A DNA stretch of 64,000 nt from a bacterium (GCA_017629215.1 JAGBXP010000035.1:1-64000); one strand, 5' to 3'. Positions 1 to 9,231 are shown, numbered from the stretch's first letter. Translations and numbers: made by a program. The notes: generated from the letters alone by a model not told the origin.

Positions 1-4
1 CACT

Positions 5-32
5 AAAAAAGCCACCTTGTTAGGTGGCTTTT
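5..32 (-). terminator. Rho-independent terminator of tRNA-Ser
   Basis: A 6-bp GC-rich stem (GCCACC/GGTGGC, arms 11-16 and 23-28, 6-nt loop) is followed on the minus strand by six T residues. It lies directly downstream of the minus-strand tRNA-Ser. Confidence 0.8.
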
Positions 33-37
33 AAATT

Positions 38-124
38 AGGAGGAGGTGGGATTCGAACCCACGGTACGCTCGCACGTACGACGGTTTTCAAGACCGCTCC
101 AATCAACCGCTCTGGCACTCCTCC
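38..124 (-). tRNA. tRNA-Ser (anticodon UGA)
   Basis: Read on the minus strand, this folds as a class II tRNA. The 7-bp acceptor is GGAGGAG/CTCCTCC, the D-arm resembles other tRNA-Ser, and the anticodon loop CTTGAAA holds TGA. A long variable arm with a 5-bp GTACG/CGTAC stem marks it as serine, and the T-arm is GTGGG-TTCGAAT-CCCAC. CCA is not encoded. The base after the acceptor stem reads T on the tRNA strand, whereas most tRNA-Ser have G there. The gene has its own promoter and terminator. Confidence 0.95.
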
Positions 125-150
125 AAAGTTATTCAATTGGTAACAATACA

Positions 151-179
151 ATAATACCCAAAAAAAAATTTTTTGTAAA
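151..179 (-). promoter_or_regulatory. Sigma-70 promoter of tRNA-Ser
   Basis: On the minus strand TTTACA (174-179) and TATTAT (151-156) are separated by exactly 17 nt. The -10 lies about 26 nt upstream of the tRNA 5' end, which is right for a short leader. Confidence 0.7.
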
Positions 180-194
180 GAGGGAAGTTTTTTG

Positions 195-273
195 TTGAGA
201 AGTTTAGGAGAATTTATACTCTGGATTGCTTCGCTTACGCTCGCAATAACGAAAATTTTTCTAAACCTCTCAA
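195..273. repeat. MITE-like inverted-repeat element
   Basis: Two 21-nt arms (195-215 and 253-273) are inverted copies matching at 18 of 21 positions. They flank a core at about 222-251 containing ATTGC...GCAAT with the text TTCGCTTACGCTC between. A related core (CTGGAyTGCTTCG...CTCGCArnrACG) recurs near 46640-46681. It sits in a stretch (125-380) where I see no convincing gene. A short open frame across the element looks like translated repeat rather than a gene. Confidence 0.6.
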
Positions 274-380
274 GTTTTAAACTCATCCTTATGTGTCATT
301 CTGAAATTATTAAATATAATTTTTACCAAAAAATATCGAATTTTAAAATTAATCTAGAAAAAAATTACGAGCATAGCTGT

Positions 381-806
381 TTATTTTTTTATCAAGCTCT
401 GTAAGTCCAAATTTTTCTGTTTCTCTTCTTTTTCTTCTCTTGGGTTATTTATAATTACTAAAACTTCATCCTCAGATGACATCTTTAGATTATTTCTAGC
501 AATAGCCTCTAAGCCTGTTACATTGGAAAAATTTTTAATATTTTCTTTTAATTGTTCATTTAAAACTTGTGCGTCATTTCGAGTCTTTGTTATTTGCATG
601 ATCTTAGCATTATAAGAAACAACTTTTGATACATTTATAACTGCACTTATAGTTATCTGGATTAAACATAAAAATAAAATTATTGTTAAAAACGAATAAT
701 AAAACACGTTTGAAGTTTTTTTCTTCTTTTTAGTTTTTATATTATTCTTTTTATCAAGTTTATTTATAACCTTTTTTGGTCTTTTTTCATCCACTCTATT
801 TTTCAT
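381..806 (-). CDS. FtsB/DivIC-like septum formation protein
   Basis: This 141-aa protein has a Lys-rich cytoplasmic N-terminus (about residues 1-32), one transmembrane helix (about 35-58) and then a coiled-coil-compatible stretch (about 65-95). A short acidic/basic tail follows. That order is the FtsB/DivIC/FtsL bitopic layout; these proteins link the division-site scaffold to septal peptidoglycan synthesis. It begins 2 nt after the stop of the upstream envelope gene (809-1531), so the two are probably co-transcribed. The family is short and low in sequence conservation, so the call rests on architecture and on the remembered pattern of 'septum formation initiator' proteins. Another bitopic coiled-coil protein is possible. 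Confidence 0.55.
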   Translation of the reverse strand: MKNRVDEKRPKKVINKLDKKNNIKTKKKKKTSNVFYYSFLTIILFLCLIQITISAVINVSKVVSYNAKIMQITKTRNDAQVLNEQLKENIKNFSNVTGLEAIARNNLKMSSEDEVLVIINNPREEKEEKQKNLDLQSLIKK

Positions 807-808
807 AT

Positions 809-1531
809 TTACAATTTAAACCCTGTAGAAAACTGCAACTGATTTCTTTGTCTACCACCTTGATAATAAGTTTGTGCAACACCTAATTCAAACTTCAATG
901 AGTCGGCGTACTTTTTTAATGCCGGTGTGTAAATAAGTGTTACTTCGTTTTTATACCTTGTTTGAGCCATATAATTTGTAAATGAATCCTTTAGCGTTAA
1001 TTTATCTGTTATGTGAAATTCAGGAGCTAATCGGAATAAATTATACTGCGTGCCAATGTCTTGATTTGACGCTTGTCTTACAGATGTCGTAAAAGAAAAC
1101 CAGCGAGGTGAATCATATCGAACAAAAAATGCTGTTGTATTTTCCATTTGCGCAAATTGAGTTAATTCTTGCTCCCAGCTCTGTCCATAAGAAAAACCTG
1201 CTCCAATTTGCTCAGTTACACTTCCCCCAAGTGGTAATATATCTTTAACAGTACCACGATTAATTGTAGCTCGAGCTAAAGCACTCCTTTGAGAGCCTGC
1301 ATTTGATGTGATATTTAAAACTCCAACGGGTAATGTTAATGATCGCTTCGGAATGTTAACCTGAGGTTTCTCTATATTTTCATCTAAATAAATTGTCTCA
1401 ACAGGATTATCATCATATTCAATTTGTCCCTGAAGTTTATATGTTTCTTTAATAACTGATGTGTTTTCCTCTGCCTGAGCAAAGTATGATGTTAATAAAA
1501 ATAATAAAATTATTAATAGTACTCTTTTCAT
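809..1531 (-). CDS. Secreted or outer-membrane beta-barrel-like protein, unknown function
   Basis: A 240-aa protein with a clear signal peptide (basic start, hydrophobic run, likely cleavage after AQA near residue 20). From about residue 100 onward the sequence alternates polar and aromatic/hydrophobic residues, as in amphipathic beta strands, and it ends in a strand with a C-terminal hydrophobic residue (STGFKL). This suggests a small outer-membrane barrel or a surface-associated beta-rich protein. I do not recognise a named family. It is the first gene of a probable two-gene minus-strand unit with the FtsB-like gene. Its neighbour across the divergent gap is Skp/OmpH, a chaperone of outer-membrane proteins, which fits an envelope role. 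Confidence 0.5.
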   Translation of the reverse strand: MKRVLLIILLFLLTSYFAQAEENTSVIKETYKLQGQIEYDDNPVETIYLDENIEKPQVNIPKRSLTLPVGVLNITSNAGSQRSALARATINRGTVKDILPLGGSVTEQIGAGFSYGQSWEQELTQFAQMENTTAFFVRYDSPRWFSFTTSVRQASNQDIGTQYNLFRLAPEFHITDKLTLKDSFTNYMAQTRYKNEVTLIYTPALKKYADSLKFELGVAQTYYQGGRQRNQLQFSTGFKL

Positions 1532-1651
1532 ATTTATATCTTAGTTTAAATTAAAACAGTTTTCAATATAAAATCGTCTAATCAACCTAGCATGTTGGCT
1601 AGTAGTATCCTAAATATGATTTCGTTATAAAAAAATAAAAGGGGGATTTCT

Positions 1652-2083
1652 ATGAAAAAATATATTTTAGCTTTAATCATTATTACTAGCGTAAGTTCAG
1701 CTTTTGCCGATGATAAAATTGCTGTCGTTGATTTACAACAGCTAGTTAATAATTCTTCTCAAGTAAAACAATTAAAACAAGATCATCTAAAGAAAATCAA
1801 TGAGCTTGATAAAATTATTGTCAACGCTAGAGGTGAAATCGGTAACGAAAAAGATCCTGCAAAAATATTACTTTTAGAAGATAAATATATGAAAGAATTT
1901 AATACAAAAAAAAATAACCTCGAAAAAGAATACAATAATAAATTAAGTTCTATCGAAAAAAATATTAAAGCAGAAATCACCAAAAAAGCTCTTAAAGATG
2001 GATATGAATATGTTTTTGCCAAAAGTGTTGTTCTGCATGGAGGAAAAGATATAACCTCTGAACTCATTGAAACAATAAAATAA
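1652..2083 (+). CDS. OmpH/Skp-family periplasmic chaperone
   Basis: The 143-aa product has a signal peptide (cleavage probably after AFA, residue 19). The mature start has the family pattern of a short strand (IAVVDLQQLV), followed by a long Lys/Glu-rich helical region (about 35-110) and a returning strand near the C-terminus (EYVFAKSVVLHGG). This is the OmpH/Skp layout: trimers with helical tentacles that hold unfolded outer-membrane proteins in the periplasm. The ATG is preceded by a purine-rich GGGGGA ribosome site. It is transcribed alone, divergently from the beta-barrel-like gene, and supports a diderm envelope. Confidence 0.8.
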   Translation: MKKYILALIIITSVSSAFADDKIAVVDLQQLVNNSSQVKQLKQDHLKKINELDKIIVNARGEIGNEKDPAKILLLEDKYMKEFNTKKNNLEKEYNNKLSSIEKNIKAEITKKALKDGYEYVFAKSVVLHGGKDITSELIETIK

Positions 2084-2108
2084 CATATCTCAAATATCCA
2101 CTATTTAG

Positions 2109-2137
2109 TTGATAACAAGCAAAAAAAAATGTATAAT
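2109..2137 (+). promoter_or_regulatory. Strong sigma-70 promoter
   Basis: TTGATA (2109-2114) and TATAAT (2132-2137) are separated by exactly 17 nt, and TG precedes the -10. It faces the 118-aa gene at 2173. Confidence 0.75.
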
Positions 2138-2172
2138 AATGTTATTGGGACAATAGGGGAGATTAGGGTCTC

Positions 2173-2529
2173 ATGTTTAACAACATAAACGACAATAACA
2201 ATGAATATTTATACAATTCTCAACTTGATACGTCAAGCAATATAATAAATCTTGCTAAATTACGTGCCAATGCACAAAAATCTGCGTATAATGTTGACAG
2301 CAATCCTTATGTTGATAGAAGCGAAATTTCTGCAAATGCGCTTGAGCTTTTTCAAAGAGATTGTGATATTAATAAATTTAATAAAATAGCAATGAGTAAC
2401 CCTGATGACTTTTCTCACCTAGATAGAATGAATGAGTTGTTTGCACAGGGCGTAATTGATGTATTTGAGGACGATGTTTTATCAAATCTTGTAACAAATT
2501 CTAAATTATGGGATGACCTAGGACTTTAA
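2173..2529 (+). CDS. Hypothetical protein, helical, possibly FlgM-like
   Basis: A 118-aa soluble acidic protein with an Asn-rich N-terminus and a helical C-terminal half. I do not recognise it with confidence. The stretch around residues 50-75 (IS..A.ELF, then an acidic helix) is loosely reminiscent of FlgM anti-sigma-28 proteins, and flagellar genes lie 7 kb away, but no sigma-28 gene is visible here. It has its own consensus promoter and is followed after 18 nt by the TPR gene, so the two may be one transcript. Confidence 0.4.
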   Translation: MFNNINDNNNEYLYNSQLDTSSNIINLAKLRANAQKSAYNVDSNPYVDRSEISANALELFQRDCDINKFNKIAMSNPDDFSHLDRMNELFAQGVIDVFEDDVLSNLVTNSKLWDDLGL

Positions 2530-2547
2530 ATGTGCTAGAATAGCACT

Positions 2548-3732
2548 ATGGCTAAATCTGATTATTATATACAAGATAATTCAAGTATAGAAGAACAGAA
2601 GCTTGAAGCAGCAAGGGGATTGTATCAAAATGGAAATTACTCTGGAGCTCTCAAGCTCTATCTTGATTTGGTTAATACAAGCTATTCATATAAAATCAAC
2701 TATGAAGTAGGTAGGTGCTACTATAAGTTGAATAATTTTGAGAATGCGGAATTATATTTCAGACGTTCAATATCATTAGAATATTACAAAAATCCTTCAT
2801 ATTTATATTTAGGAAATATTTTTCACCGAAAACAAGATTATCATAGAGCTATTGAGTATTGGTCAACATCATATTCTTATAAGCCAGATGATGAATCTGT
2901 TTGTCTCAACTTAGCTACCACATATTTTTCTTTAGATATGAGGTTTCAGGCAATACGATTTTATGAAAAATATCTAAAATACGCAAAAGACAAAACTTCT
3001 AATTATTATCAAGAAATTAAAAATAATATTTCAAATTTTACAAAAATAGGAAATGAATTTTACCAAAAAGCATTAAAAGCGTCTGCTATAGGTGATACGG
3101 AGTCTGCTATACAAGCTTTAGAATATGCTGTTAAAAACGCACCTGCTCATTTTGATATTAATATGCTTTTAGGGAAGCTTTATTTTCAAAAAGGTCAATA
3201 TATGCAAGCATTAATATATTTAAAACAAGCTTACTGCATTGATTCTAAATCTCTTGATGTCTTAGAACGTCTATCTTCAACTATGTTAAATCTTGGGGAT
3301 TTTACTGGAGCTTATTGTTGTTTAAAAAGGATTTTGCCATTAGTTATCAATAATCAAAAAGAATATTTAGAAATAATTAAAAACCTCAAAAAACTTGAAA
3401 ATAGCTTTGATGAACATAGCTATATTGGACACGAAAATTTTGGAGAGCAATATTATAATGAGAATAATTATCATTTTGCGTTATTTGAATACGAGAATTG
3501 CATAATTATTGATAATGCTTGTCTAGATAAGCTTGATGAAAAAATACAAAAAATTCGCACTTTTATAAACCCAGAAGAAAGAATAATCAAACTTTGTTTT
3601 GAGAAAGGGTTAACTTTCCATTCAACTGGAGATTTTAAAAAATCTAACAAATATTTTTCAAAAATTATGACTCTAGCTGATGAACATTCTTCTGATTTTA
3701 AATATGCAAAGGCTAGAATGGTCAATGTTTAA
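2548..3732 (+). CDS. TPR-repeat protein
   Basis: A 394-aa protein without signal peptide or membrane helix. It is made of tandem tetratricopeptide repeats: two clusters, roughly residues 15-135 and 170-245, with the typical A/G-x-x-x-Y-x-x-A-x-x-Y spacing, and further degenerate helices towards the C-terminus. TPR proteins are scaffolds for protein-protein contacts; the partner is unknown. No Shine-Dalgarno precedes the ATG. Instead a small hairpin (GTGCTA-GAA-TAGCAC, 2532-2546) abuts it, so initiation may rely on coupling with the upstream gene or on a leaderless start. The 3' end overlaps the next gene by 8 nt. Confidence 0.75.
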   Translation: MAKSDYYIQDNSSIEEQKLEAARGLYQNGNYSGALKLYLDLVNTSYSYKINYEVGRCYYKLNNFENAELYFRRSISLEYYKNPSYLYLGNIFHRKQDYHRAIEYWSTSYSYKPDDESVCLNLATTYFSLDMRFQAIRFYEKYLKYAKDKTSNYYQEIKNNISNFTKIGNEFYQKALKASAIGDTESAIQALEYAVKNAPAHFDINMLLGKLYFQKGQYMQALIYLKQAYCIDSKSLDVLERLSSTMLNLGDFTGAYCCLKRILPLVINNQKEYLEIIKNLKKLENSFDEHSYIGHENFGEQYYNENNYHFALFEYENCIIIDNACLDKLDEKIQKIRTFINPEERIIKLCFEKGLTFHSTGDFKKSNKYFSKIMTLADEHSSDFKYAKARMVNV

Positions 3733-4135
3733 AAAATTTAAAAAGTTTTTTTATCTACATATACTACGAAGAAAATATTATAGAGTTGGAGCTTGTAAAG
3801 CTTGTGGTAGATGTTGTCAAAAAATATATGTTAAGCACAAACAGGTTATACAAACAGAAGAAGAATTTAAAAGACTACAATTACTACATCCCTTTTATAC
3901 ATATCTAAAAATCATAGATAAAGATGAGACTGGACTTGTTTTTGAATGTACAAATCTCGATAAAGAAACTATGAAATGCAAAATTCATAAAAAAAGACCT
4001 GGTATTTGTAGAAGATATCCTCAAGAGGAATTGTTTTTGATGGGAGGAAACTTAGCAGAACATTGTGGATATAAACTTGTGCCAATAGAAAGTTTTGAAG
4101 ATGTTTTAAATAAAATCTCTAAAAAAGTTAAATAA
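3725..4135 (+). CDS. YkgJ-family Cys-cluster protein (putative Zn/Fe-chelating)
   Basis: Starting at the ATG at 3725, this gives a 136-aa protein that overlaps the end of the TPR gene. A longer open frame from 3680 adds 15 residues without a better ribosome site. The N-terminus is strongly basic (MFKKFKKFF), followed by the YkgJ signature CKACGRCC (about residues 23-30), then Cys residues near C77, C86 and C95 (RRYP context), and a late C near 114. The spacing is that of the UPF0153/YkgJ family of putative zinc- or iron-chelating proteins, whose biochemical role is not established. A second family member lies at 49796. Confidence 0.75.
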   Translation: MFKKFKKFFYLHILRRKYYRVGACKACGRCCQKIYVKHKQVIQTEEEFKRLQLLHPFYTYLKIIDKDETGLVFECTNLDKETMKCKIHKKRPGICRRYPQEELFLMGGNLAEHCGYKLVPIESFEDVLNKISKKVK

Positions 4136-4172
4136 AATTTAATGAACAGAAAATTTATGCTAAAATATTATC

Positions 4173-6056
4173 ATGGTAGTTGCAAATTCATTTGAGGAAG
4201 TTATATCACTTATCAAGGATCGGTTGGATATAGTAGATGTTGTATCACAATATGTTGTGCTGAAAAAATCTGGAGCAAACTATTGGGGTATCTGTCCATT
4301 TCATAATGATTCAAAACCATCAATGTCAGTTAGTCCCTCAAAAGGTATATTCAAATGCTTTTCTTGTGGAACAGGTGGAGATGCTCTGAATTTTTTAGTG
4401 CGTATACAAAATCGTGAATATAAGGATGTTATTTTTGAACTTGCTGAAAAATTTGGAATTGAGCTTCCTAAAAAATTTTCATCCACTAATGAAACAAAGA
4501 TTCAAAAAACAGAAATGCTTAAAGCCTGCGAAAAAGCTGCAAAGTTTTATAATTCTCAATTAAAGATAGCTACTGATGCCAATAAAGCTAATTCATACCT
4601 GCAATCTAGAGAAATAACAGAAGATATTATTCAAAAATTTACAATTGGTTGGGCTCCTGATAAATTCGATTTACTTTACAAAGAGCTTTCCAAAGAATTT
4701 AAAGATGAAATCTTAGAAAAAGCTGGTCTGATTATTAAATCAAATAACGGAAAATGGATTGATAGGTTTAGAAATCGTTTAATGATTCCTATCCAAAACG
4801 AAAATGGAGATTTTGTTGCTTTTGGAGGAAGAACATTGGAAAAAGATCCTAAAACTGCAAAATATATAAACACTTCTGAAACATTAATCTATAACAAAAG
4901 TAAAATTTTATATGGATTAAATTCTGCAAAAGAAGCAATAAAAAAAGAAGATGCAGTAATTGTAATGGAAGGATATTTTGATGTAATTTCTGCACATGCT
5001 AATGGTATAGAAAATGCAGTTGCTTCTTGCGGTACAGCAATGACAGCTGAACATGTTAAGCTATTATCTCGTTATAGTAAATCCCGTAGAATTTTTCTTT
5101 CCTTTGATACAGATGCTGCTGGTATAAAAGCAACACAAAGAGGTAGTGAAGTTATAAAAGAAACCCTAGCAACTTTAGGATGTGTTAAACAATTTGACGA
5201 AAGTCATATTTCTTCTTCTGTGGATAACAAATACGCTTGTGAAATAAGAGTTGTATCACCTCCTCATGGTAAAGATCCTGATGAATTTATACGCACAATG
5301 GGTGGTGATGCTTTTAAAGCTCATATAAGCGAAGCTCCCTTGCTAATAGACTTTTTATTAAATAATATTCTTAGAGAAAAAAATTCAGCAAAAACTCCTC
5401 AAGAAAAAGCAGAATTAGTTACACAAATTATTGAAATTTTAAAAGATATAAATAATAAAATTATTCAATCAGAATACGTTAAATTAGTTGCGTCTACCTT
5501 AGAAATTAATGAAAACGCAATGCTTAAAGAATTAAATAAATTTAATAACGTAGAAGTCCCTCAAATAAACATCTCAAAAAAAGTTGTAACAAATTCTTCA
5601 CAATTCGAAATAAAAGCGCAAAAAAATTTATTGAGCGTTTTTTTATCAAACAACAGTTCAAATAATTACCAAAAGTTAAACGAATTGTTGCCTCAAGATA
5701 TAATTCAAGACGAAACATTAATAATTGTAAAAAATACAATTGACAAATTGTCTTGTACAGTAAATAATATTAGCGAATTAACTAAACAATTATATACTGA
5801 ATTCATTGAGGATAATAATCTAACACAAATATTGACAGATTTGATCGAAATGTCAGAAGCCTTTAATAACCTACAGGAAGATGATTTAAGACAAACTGTT
5901 CAAGAAAACATAGCAAGACTTAAAAGGTACTATCATGAATGCGAATCAGAAAAACTTCGCCAACAGTACCGAGAAGTAAATGATAATGATTTAGAAGCAT
6001 TGAAAATTCAAATGCAACTAAGAGACAAAATAAAGTTAAGAACTGGAGATAAATAA
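4173..6056 (+). CDS. dnaG: DNA primase
   Basis: This 627-aa protein makes RNA primers at the replication fork. The N-terminal CHC2 zinc finger is complete: C41 and H44 in CPFH, C62 and C65 in CFSCG. The TOPRIM catalytic core follows, with the acidic EGYFD motif near residue 266 and FDTDAAG near 310. The C-terminal third is the variable DnaB-helicase-interaction region. Length is normal for the family. Its stop codon overlaps the start of rpoD (TAATG), reproducing the classic dnaG-rpoD pairing but without rpsU. A TGcTAAAAT extended -10 sits only a few bases upstream of the ATG, so the leader may be extremely short. Confidence 0.95.
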   Translation: MVVANSFEEVISLIKDRLDIVDVVSQYVVLKKSGANYWGICPFHNDSKPSMSVSPSKGIFKCFSCGTGGDALNFLVRIQNREYKDVIFELAEKFGIELPKKFSSTNETKIQKTEMLKACEKAAKFYNSQLKIATDANKANSYLQSREITEDIIQKFTIGWAPDKFDLLYKELSKEFKDEILEKAGLIIKSNNGKWIDRFRNRLMIPIQNENGDFVAFGGRTLEKDPKTAKYINTSETLIYNKSKILYGLNSAKEAIKKEDAVIVMEGYFDVISAHANGIENAVASCGTAMTAEHVKLLSRYSKSRRIFLSFDTDAAGIKATQRGSEVIKETLATLGCVKQFDESHISSSVDNKYACEIRVVSPPHGKDPDEFIRTMGGDAFKAHISEAPLLIDFLLNNILREKNSAKTPQEKAELVTQIIEILKDINNKIIQSEYVKLVASTLEINENAMLKELNKFNNVEVPQINISKKVVTNSSQFEIKAQKNLLSVFLSNNSSNNYQKLNELLPQDIIQDETLIIVKNTIDKLSCTVNNISELTKQLYTEFIEDNNLTQILTDLIEMSEAFNNLQEDDLRQTVQENIARLKRYYHECESEKLRQQYREVNDNDLEALKIQMQLRDKIKLRTGDK

Positions 6057-7144
6057 TGACCCAAAAAAGAAATTCAAGATCATCAGTAATTAGTATAGAA
6101 GATGAAAATATAGATTTATTAGACTTTGATACAGACAAAGATGAAGATGGTGAGGATTATATTGAAACAGATTTAGGCACTGATAATATAGAAGATATTA
6201 TCCAAACATCTAAGTTGAGTGGTGTTAAAAGTGAAGATTTTTACATGATGGATTCTTCTGATTCTTCTGATGCAGAATTAGAAACTGAAATTCCAAAAGG
6301 TCTTGCTGTTGAAGATCCAGTACGTCTATATCTTAGAGAAATTGGTCGTATAAAACTTTTATCAACAAGCGAAGAGATTGAATTAGCTCGTAAGATTATT
6401 CAAGGTGGTGCGCCTGGAGCTATTGCTAAACGTAAACTTGTTCAAGCAAATCTAAGACTTGTTGTAAGTATTGCTAAAAAATATGTTGGTAGAGGCATGC
6501 TTTTCCTTGATCTTATTCAGGAAGGTAATTTAGGTCTAATAAGAGCAGCTGAGAAGTTTGACCACGAAAGAGGGTTTAAATTCTCAACTTATGCAACTTG
6601 GTGGATTAGACAAGCTATTACAAGAGCTATCGCTGACCAAGCTAGAACAATTCGTATACCAGTTCACATGGTAGAAACAATTAACAAGCTTAAAAAAGTT
6701 ACTCGTAGATTAGCACAAGAACTTTCAAGAAAACCAACCGAAGAAGAATTAGCTGTTGAAATGGGAGTTTCTATTTCTAAGCTAAGAGAAATCGTTAAAA
6801 TCGCTCAAGAACCTTTATCATTAGAAACTCCTATTGGTAAGGAAGAAGATTCAAGATTAGGTGATTTTATTGAAGATAAAGAAGCTGATGCTCCTATCAA
6901 GACTGTTGCATCTGAACTTCTAAGAGAAGATCTAGCTGAAGTCCTTTGCACACTTTCACCTCGTGAAAGAGATGTATTAAGATTACGTTTCGGTATGGAC
7001 GACGGACGTCAAAGAACATTAGAAGAAGTTGGTCAACTCTTCGGTGTTACTCGTGAACGTATCAGACAAATCGAAGCTAAAGCTTTAAGAAAGCTAAGAC
7101 ATCCAAATAGAAGCAAACGCTTAAGAGAATATGTTGAAAATTAA
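6056..7144 (+). CDS. rpoD: Primary RNA polymerase sigma factor RpoD/SigA
   Basis: A 362-aa group 1 sigma-70 factor. After an acidic N-terminal extension (about 1-80) come region 1.2 ([10 protein letters not shown]), regions 2.1-2.4 ([12 protein letters not shown], then [18 protein letters not shown] for -10 melting), region 3, and region 4.2 with the -35 helix-turn-helix ([18 protein letters not shown]). It is translationally coupled to dnaG by a one-base overlap. A strong terminator follows. A second sigma-70 protein with the same regions lies at 22472-23476; this one is taken as primary because of its dnaG context. Confidence 0.95.
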   Translation: MTQKRNSRSSVISIEDENIDLLDFDTDKDEDGEDYIETDLGTDNIEDIIQTSKLSGVKSEDFYMMDSSDSSDAELETEIPKGLAVEDPVRLYLREIGRIKLLSTSEEIELARKIIQGGAPGAIAKRKLVQANLRLVVSIAKKYVGRGMLFLDLIQEGNLGLIRAAEKFDHERGFKFSTYATWWIRQAITRAIADQARTIRIPVHMVETINKLKKVTRRLAQELSRKPTEEELAVEMGVSISKLREIVKIAQEPLSLETPIGKEEDSRLGDFIEDKEADAPIKTVASELLREDLAEVLCTLSPRERDVLRLRFGMDDGRQRTLEEVGQLFGVTRERIRQIEAKALRKLRHPNRSKRLREYVEN

Positions 7145-7149
7145 TAATA

Positions 7150-7189
7150 AAAATGGTTCGAAAGTTTTAATTTTTTCGAACCATTTTTA
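7150..7189. terminator. Bidirectional terminator of rpoD and the convergent gene
   Basis: A perfect 14-bp inverted repeat (7150-7163 and 7174-7187, 10-nt loop) begins with A4 and ends with T4-5, so it can serve both convergent transcripts. Confidence 0.85.
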
Positions 7190-7193
7190 TATC

Positions 7194-7586
7194 TTAAACA
7201 TCTAGAACAAAAGTCGACATTTCTTCTGCAACATCAAATACGTAAGCACTTGCTTTATATGCCATTTCTGCTAATCTTATATTGCAGACATCTTGCACTG
7301 AATATCCATTTTGCATCGCAATAACCATAGTATTATCAAGCTTTTGGGAAGAAGCTACAAGATATTGTCCAGATTTTGTTAGGAAATCTTCTGGACGAAC
7401 CTCGTTATAATAGTTTGATAAATCAACTACTGAATCCGCCTCTGCATAATCTTTACCACCTGCATATCCCAAAAAGCTTTCTTCAGGATTAGCTTGAACA
7501 GCAGAAACAGGAAGGGTTGACTTAGGAGCAAAACCTTCTAAAAGCTCTGAATAAAAAGATGTATTTATTGATGTTATTTCAGTCAT
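7194..7586 (-). CDS. Hypothetical protein with rod/needle-like C-terminal helix
   Basis: A 130-aa soluble acidic protein. The first 75 residues look disordered and the last about 50 (from KLDNTMV to the end) form a continuous amphipathic helical region rich in Ala and Met. That C-terminal pattern, with an N-acetyl-like short start, is reminiscent of small flagellar/type III rod or FliE-type proteins. A flagellar rod gene cluster begins 2 kb away and contains no fliE. This is an analogy only; I do not recognise the family. Confidence 0.4.
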   Translation of the reverse strand: MTEITSINTSFYSELLEGFAPKSTLPVSAVQANPEESFLGYAGGKDYAEADSVVDLSNYYNEVRPEDFLTKSGQYLVASSQKLDNTMVIAMQNGYSVQDVCNIRLAEMAYKASAYVFDVAEEMSTFVLDV

Positions 7587-7762
7587 AAAACTATATCTAT
7601 AATTTAATTTTAAACTATTTTTTCACTTTTTCAAGTATAAACAGGTGTTATTTTATAATATAGGTTTAGATGTAACATTTTAGTAATAAAACCTCTCATA
7701 AATAATCATATTAGTATAATAAATTTGTCGATTATTTATACATTTACCAAGAAAGGATTAAT

Positions 7763-9121
7763 ATGCTATATTTAAACAAATTTTTAACTGAAATCAAAAA
7801 AAATTCAAATCTTTTAAAATCAAAAGATTATATTCTCAAATTAGGAATTAGCTCTACGCAGATTAAAGAATTGAAAAAATACGCACTTGAAAATCAATTT
7901 ATTAAATCAGAGAAAGCTGAACTGACGGTTACTGCTTTAGGAGAACAGTATTTATTATCTAATCCTTTAAAATCTTGGAAGAGCAAAGAATTTCCACTTC
8001 GTCCATATATTAATTTAGAGTATTTAAAAGATGAAAAAACACCTGCAATATTAACAAAAGCCATTAGAAATTTATCAAAACATTTAATTGATGGTAATGA
8101 ATTAAAACAATATTCAATTGAAGATTTATTATGTAAAGAATTAAAAAAATGCCATAAACTTTACTCTATGATAGAAACCGAAATTTTAAATGGTAATAGA
8201 ATATCATTAAATGATGTCTACGCTAAATATATTTCATTAGGTATTACAAAATCATTAATTGCAATAATAATTTTACAAGTATTATTAAATAATAAAGATG
8301 TGCTGGCAATTTATGAAAAAACACAATTTCAACTTAACTTTAATCATTTAATGTTTGATAGAATGATTGCTTGTCCAGAAAATTTCGAAATTCAAAAAAC
8401 AGAAATTGATGATATCTACATATTAAAAGACATTTCAAAAATAATTTTGAACAAATCTAGTAATAATATTTTAGAAATAACTAAAGGATTATATTCCACT
8501 ATAAAAAAATTAGATAAATATACAATGAATACAGAAAAATTATCAAAAAATACTTTACGATTTAGGACGATAGTGCTTAACGCAAAAGATCCTATAAGTT
8601 TGTTTCAAAGAGATATTCCAAAAGTTTTCGGAATAAATACCTTAAAAGATGGTGATAGAAAATTTTTAAATGATTTAAAAATAACTTTAAATGAATTAAA
8701 AAACTCTACAGAAGAATTGTTAAAAGAATTAAAAGAATATATATTTGAAACTTTTAATGTAAAGACAAGAAATGAACTCTCCGAAAGGTTTATTGCTATT
8801 AAAGATTATATTGGAGAACAAGATTTAAAAATTCTATACAACACAATAACTGAATTAAATGTAAATGATGAGCTTTGGATTAATAGAATTGCTACTTTTA
8901 TTAATAAATCAAGAGTACCAAAGGATTGGAATGATAAAGATTATATCGATTTCAAAATTAAAGCAAAAGAGCTTGCTCTAATATTTTCTATTATTGAAGC
9001 TACAATTGGAACAAAAAACTACAATAGCTCAAAAAATTACAATTCTTTAATCAAAAATTTTACTAAATTTTCAAAGCCTGAAAAATTAACCTTTTTAAGA
9101 GAAGTGTTAAATCTGATATAA
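7763..9121 (+). CDS. Uncharacterised 452-aa protein, possible defence-associated domain
   Basis: A 452-aa, Lys/Asn-rich protein with no signal peptide or membrane helix. Residues 1-75 look like a winged-helix fold: a helix-turn-helix-like region, then a strand pair around AELTVTALGEQYL. The C-terminal half (about 250-440) contains SLFQRDIPKVFG, a long coiled-coil-like stretch, WINRIATFI and WNDKDYIDF, followed by a helix ending in Glu. I associate this order of motifs with the tails of large NTPases in bacterial defence loci, but there is no Walker motif here and I cannot confirm the family. Codon use is very AT-rich. It is a monocistron between dnaG-rpoD and the flagellar genes, with its own ribosome site (AAGAAAGGA) and terminator. 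Confidence 0.45.
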   Translation: MLYLNKFLTEIKKNSNLLKSKDYILKLGISSTQIKELKKYALENQFIKSEKAELTVTALGEQYLLSNPLKSWKSKEFPLRPYINLEYLKDEKTPAILTKAIRNLSKHLIDGNELKQYSIEDLLCKELKKCHKLYSMIETEILNGNRISLNDVYAKYISLGITKSLIAIIILQVLLNNKDVLAIYEKTQFQLNFNHLMFDRMIACPENFEIQKTEIDDIYILKDISKIILNKSSNNILEITKGLYSTIKKLDKYTMNTEKLSKNTLRFRTIVLNAKDPISLFQRDIPKVFGINTLKDGDRKFLNDLKITLNELKNSTEELLKELKEYIFETFNVKTRNELSERFIAIKDYIGEQDLKILYNTITELNVNDELWINRIATFINKSRVPKDWNDKDYIDFKIKAKELALIFSIIEATIGTKNYNSSKNYNSLIKNFTKFSKPEKLTFLREVLNLI

Positions 9122-9148
9122 AGAATTTCTTGACCCCAAAAATCCATT

Positions 9149-9194
9149 AAACCTGCGAGAAAATCAAATATAAAAATTTTCTCAGCAGGTTTTT
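9149..9194 (+). terminator. Rho-independent terminator
   Basis: AAACCTGC + GAGAAAAT pair with ATTTTCTC + GCAGGTTT around an 11-nt loop with one bulged A. A T5 tract follows. It lies directly downstream of the 452-aa gene. Confidence 0.8.
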
Positions 9195-9203
9195 AATTAA
9201 AAA

Positions 9204-9231
9204 TTGACATTTATAAATATTACATTATATC
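9204..9231 (+). promoter_or_regulatory. Putative sigma-70 promoter of the flagellar rod operon
   Basis: A perfect TTGACA (9204-9209) is followed at 16 nt by TATATC (9226-9231). It lies about 95 nt upstream of the first rod gene. It is the ordinary vegetative type rather than a sigma-28 or sigma-54 site. Confidence 0.5.

Noticed and set aside
192-404. Open frames over the first 400 bp (+ and - strands)
   Set aside because: They run through tRNA-Ser or the inverted-repeat element and overlap the FtsB-like gene's end; no ribosome site or family similarity.
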